The notes under the pieces: model-generated
Told to the model about the DNA's origin: nothing
Databases searched by the model: none
Seen by the model: the letters and a program-made list of their open reading frames with translations, nothing else
Program-made: the position numbers and the translations under genes
Shown here: positions 46,422-48,364 of the stretch, piece after piece
Position numbering within the stretch: the first letter of the stretch is position 1
Layout: the number at the start of each line of letters is the position of its first letter
Assembly: GCA_022841505.1 (NCBI GenBank)
Contig: JALHRK010000005.1
Coordinates: forward strand, 1-48,364
Source of the DNA: Saprospiraceae bacterium
GTDB lineage: Bacteria; Bacteroidota; Bacteroidia; Chitinophagales; Saprospiraceae
Direction: 5' to 3'
DNA length: 48,364 bases

Positions 46422-46927
46422 TACTTCACCTCCATTCCGGTGATCTGCTCAATGGCAATGGAACCGCTGTGTTCCTGCTTGACCGGGGCGTTGTGTCCTA
46501 AGACCTTGCAAAGGCTATCAAGGGCGGCGCGTTTCTCCCATACCTTTACCTTTGTGGTTGTGCCGACCTGGTTATCCCCCGTGCCGATGGTCAGCACCTC
46601 CACCCCCCCGATTGCCCCCGCTGTGGCATCGTCAAGTTCGTGGATCGGGATCAGGTTGCCGTTTTCATCGTAAAGTTTGCGAATGTCAAAAAAGGCGAGC
46701 TTCGCGTATTCGGCAAGGATTTGATCTAAGGTGATCTCGTTGCGCTTGGCTGCTGCTGCTTGAAGTTCGGCTATTCGTTCCTGAATACCAACATTCACCA
46801 ACAATTTATAAGCATCCTTCGCGGCGTAATTCTTTGAATAGCCCGCCCGGAGCGCGGCCTGCGTCACGTTAAAGTCAATAAGGTACTCTTGGCAAAACGC
46901 TTCGTATCTGTCGGAAAGTTTCGGCAT
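46421..46927 (-). CDS. terS: Terminase small subunit
   Basis: 168 residues; start at MPKLSDRYEAFCQEYLIDF (46925-46927), preceded by GACAGATA. The N-terminal helix-turn-helix (FNVTQAALRAGYSKNYAAKDAYKLL) matches the terminase_2 type of small subunit, and QERIAELQ follows as in that family. It binds the packaging site and loads TerL. Own promoter 20 bases upstream. Confidence 0.9.
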   Translation of the reverse strand: MPKLSDRYEAFCQEYLIDFNVTQAALRAGYSKNYAAKDAYKLLVNVGIQERIAELQAAAAKRNEITLDQILAEYAKLAFFDIRKLYDENGNLIPIHELDDATAGAIGGVEVLTIGTGDNQVGTTTKVKVWEKRAALDSLCKVLGHNAPVKQEHSGSIAIEQITGMEVK

Positions 46928-46945
46928 TATCTGTCGCTTTTGCAA

Positions 46946-46976
46946 CAAAGTTACCATTTCCCCGCGAATCTTGCAA
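46946..46976 (-). promoter_or_regulatory. Terminase promoter, without boxes
   Basis: Leftward TAACTTTG at 46946-46953, 20 bp, TTG at 46974-46976. No TTGGTCG at +31/32, unlike the small-gene promoters, consistent with different timing. Confidence 0.75.
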
Positions 46977-47508
46977 CCCTCCCCCGTTTCCACCCGCTCC
47001 GATACGTCACCACCTGCCCCGCAATCACCATGACCTTGCACATGGCAATGAGGTACACCGTAGCAAGCGGGTGAGTAATAACCCATTTTAAGGCGTTCTG
47101 CGCGACGATCTCCCCGCAAACGAAGTAGACCAGCGCATGAAGCAGGGCAAGGTAAAGCGGAAACGCGCACAGGGCAAGGACGGGGATTGCGAAGATAAGC
47201 CCGATGATAATAAACCATTCCGTTCCTCCGCTTCCGATATACGGGACGTTTATGAACTTTAGCCGCCGGTGCCCCCACTGCTCGATCTGGTACGCAAGGG
47301 GAATATAAACAAGGAAGATCGGCAGGACAAATCCGGGGATGGTTCCAGACACACCTTTTAGCCGTCCTAACCAACTGCCACCAATGCCCCACTTAAAAAG
47401 AAACGGGTTAGGGATTGGGATGAATCCAAACAGCAAATAGATGTGTATGCCGATGTAGACCCACTGCGGGGCGGGGGTATCGTTACCTGTTCTCCACCAC
47501 ATCGCCAA
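46951..47508 (-). CDS. Multi-pass membrane protein, 185 aa
   Basis: Four to five hydrophobic helices (about 16-34, 58-75, 96-135 and 145-165) with an N-terminal MAMWWRTG; a second ATG at residue 3 is possible. No family recognised. Ends over the terminase promoter. Overlaps the MazG gene start end by 26 bases. Confidence 0.65.
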   Translation of the reverse strand: MAMWWRTGNDTPAPQWVYIGIHIYLLFGFIPIPNPFLFKWGIGGSWLGRLKGVSGTIPGFVLPIFLVYIPLAYQIEQWGHRRLKFINVPYIGSGGTEWFIIIGLIFAIPVLALCAFPLYLALLHALVYFVCGEIVAQNALKWVITHPLATVYLIAMCKVMVIAGQVVTYRSGWKRGRVARFAGKW

Positions 47509-47953
47509 GGTATTTGTCCCGGAACCGATTCAACTTAAAATACATTTCGGTGTGGATTCGGGTTTTGTCGAAAAGAATTTCTGCCTGCTCCATCATTATT
47601 GCCATGTCGGCAAGCTCACTATACAGGTTTTCTTCCGTGTTGTCCTTTGTCGGGCATTTCAGGTGATTGATTGCAAGAGCAAGCTCCAGCGCTTCTTCCT
47701 GTATCTTGTTTATCTGAACGTCCCGTCCGAAGCGGTCAATGATCTGCTGAAAGATATTAGGCATTGCAGGTTCTTGCGGCAAGATTGATTCCTTCACCCG
47801 CTCCACTAATTCCCGGAACACGTCACCCGGGGCGGTGTCCCCGGCTACGGTGCGCAGTGGCCAGTGGTTGCCCTTGCTGTATTCGAGTTGCCCGATCCAG
47901 GTTTCGGCAAGGGCAATGAGTTCGGAGGCGGGGAGGTGGGTTAGGTTAGTCAT
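47483..47953 (-). CDS. MazG-like nucleotide pyrophosphohydrolase, 156 aa
   Basis: Residues 80-130 carry the all-alpha NTP-PPase motifs: EE-x-x-x-E at 86-90 (IQEEALELALAINHL) and ELADMAIM with E113-x-x-D116. Predicted to hydrolyse nucleoside triphosphates in a Mg2+-dependent manner. The N-terminal 70 residues precede the catalytic helices and differ between the two copies. Start at 47951-47953 overlaps the upstream 84-aa gene stop as ATGA. Confidence 0.8.
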   Translation of the reverse strand: MTNLTHLPASELIALAETWIGQLEYSKGNHWPLRTVAGDTAPGDVFRELVERVKESILPQEPAMPNIFQQIIDRFGRDVQINKIQEEALELALAINHLKCPTKDNTEENLYSELADMAIMMEQAEILFDKTRIHTEMYFKLNRFRDKYLGDVVENR

Positions 47954-48204
47954 AGGTAGAATTTTGCAAACGCCTCGAACGCGGCGTAAAGGGTTGGATA
48001 AAAATCACTGTCCTGCATCGTCCTCCAATCCTTGAACTCGCCCGTCTCCCCGTCCATCACATTCCCGCCGACGGTTACGCAGTAGCGCCCGGTGTCGAGC
48101 TTGGTGGCGTAAACCGGAATCCCGCCGTATTCGTGCAGGGTGCCGATCCCCCACCTGTCCGGGATCGGGTGTTCGTGTACTTCGATGGTGCCGAGTTTTT
48201 TCAT
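47950..48204 (-). CDS. Small conserved phage protein, 84 aa
   Basis: Start at MKKLGTIEVHEHPIPDRW (48202-48204). Variant of 342..578 with six extra N-terminal residues and about two thirds identical residues. The longer frame upstream overlaps the neighbour and is unlikely. No family recognised. Confidence 0.7.
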   Translation of the reverse strand: MKKLGTIEVHEHPIPDRWGIGTLHEYGGIPVYATKLDTGRYCVTVGGNVMDGETGEFKDWRTMQDSDFYPTLYAAFEAFAKFYL

Positions 48205-48232
48205 CTTGGGCGACTGTATTTGAGTGGTTCCA

Positions 48233-48364
48233 TTACGGCTTTCCGCTCCCGTGTACCTTGTCCCCGCCATCGGTAAGCGACGTGATGCAAAGCGTTGCGG
48301 GTTTGCCCTTGTGCGTTCCCTTCCACCACATGCCCGTCTTTCCGGGTTCGGGTACAAAGAAGGC
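48233..48364 (-). CDS. Partial variant copy of the 113-aa gene, frameshifted near the end
   Basis: Runs off the right end. The frame carries GKTGMWWKGTHKGKPA, identical to 575..916, but a one-base deletion changes the end to HGSGKP followed by TAA (48233-48235). The C-terminal KYSRPR of the other copy is found in another frame (MEPLKYSRPR). Natural variant or sequencing error. Confidence 0.6.
   Translation of the reverse strand, partial: AFFVPEPGKTGMWWKGTHKGKPATLCITSLTDGGDKVHGSGKP

Noticed and set aside
45924-46673. Open frame opposite the terminase genes
   Set aside because: Mirrors TerL/TerS coding; no motif, no start context.
1-48364. Integrase, excisionase, CRISPR array, transposase, or methyltransferase
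   Set aside because: No matching protein motifs or regularly spaced direct repeats were found, so lysogeny and mobile insertions are not supported.

Overview
This window looks like a nearly complete genome of an uncultivated tailed phage (siphovirus-like) that infects a member of the Bacteroidota. The host call rests on the promoters. Most of those I can find have the form TTG, 19-20 bp, TAnnTTTG, which is the Bacteroidota type, and Shine-Dalgarno sequences are largely absent. The phage call rests on terminase subunits, portal, minor head protein, scaffold, capsid, tape measure with a frameshifted chaperone pair, tail and fibre genes, holin and a replication module. No integrase, excisionase or partition gene was found. 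The last 119 bases (48246-48364) are identical to 621-739, while the bases before each copy (1-620 and about 47611-48245) are homologous but divergent. The contig therefore closes on itself as a map of about 47.6 kb, with two sequence variants at the joint.

Layout. 1-3.2 kb (minus): MazG-like pyrophosphohydrolase end, many small proteins, a VRR-NUC nuclease. 3.2-3.7 kb: non-coding, with three GC-rich hairpins around a 158-nt tRNA-like element. 3.7-12 kb (minus): replication and early genes, comprising a PD-(D/E)XK nuclease, DnaB-type helicase, replication initiator with internal repeats, a long structured leader RNA ending in a terminator just before the initiator, an A1S_2505-type protein, coiled-coil proteins and an OB-fold ssDNA-binding candidate. 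12.2-14 kb (plus): large membrane protein plus a small winged-helix protein. 14-19.7 kb: holin, secreted subtilisin-like protease and further exported proteins. 19.7-28.5 kb (minus): exported fibre, two paralogous tail proteins, structural proteins, capsid, scaffold. 28.6-29.5 kb (plus): HTH protein and three small proteins, two of them membrane proteins. 29.6-35.5 kb (minus): tape measure, tail chaperones, HAD phosphatase, tail completion proteins. 35.5-41.6 kb: portal, minor head and a tail protein on plus, separated by small minus-strand genes. 41.6-48.4 kb (minus): small proteins, tail protein, TerL, TerS, membrane protein, MazG.

The most notable feature is a dispersed regulatory element. 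An oriented box, TTGGTCG(G), occurs upstream of at least seven promoters on both strands, always with its near end 31-32 bp from the TAnnTTTG element, and usually repeated upstream at exactly 21 bp. These promoters drive small or early genes scattered over the genome, which implies one regulator and a phage-wide regulon. Two recurring start-codon contexts (ACAGAT shortly before ATG, and A-rich then CARCC directly before ATG) appear to replace Shine-Dalgarno sequences.
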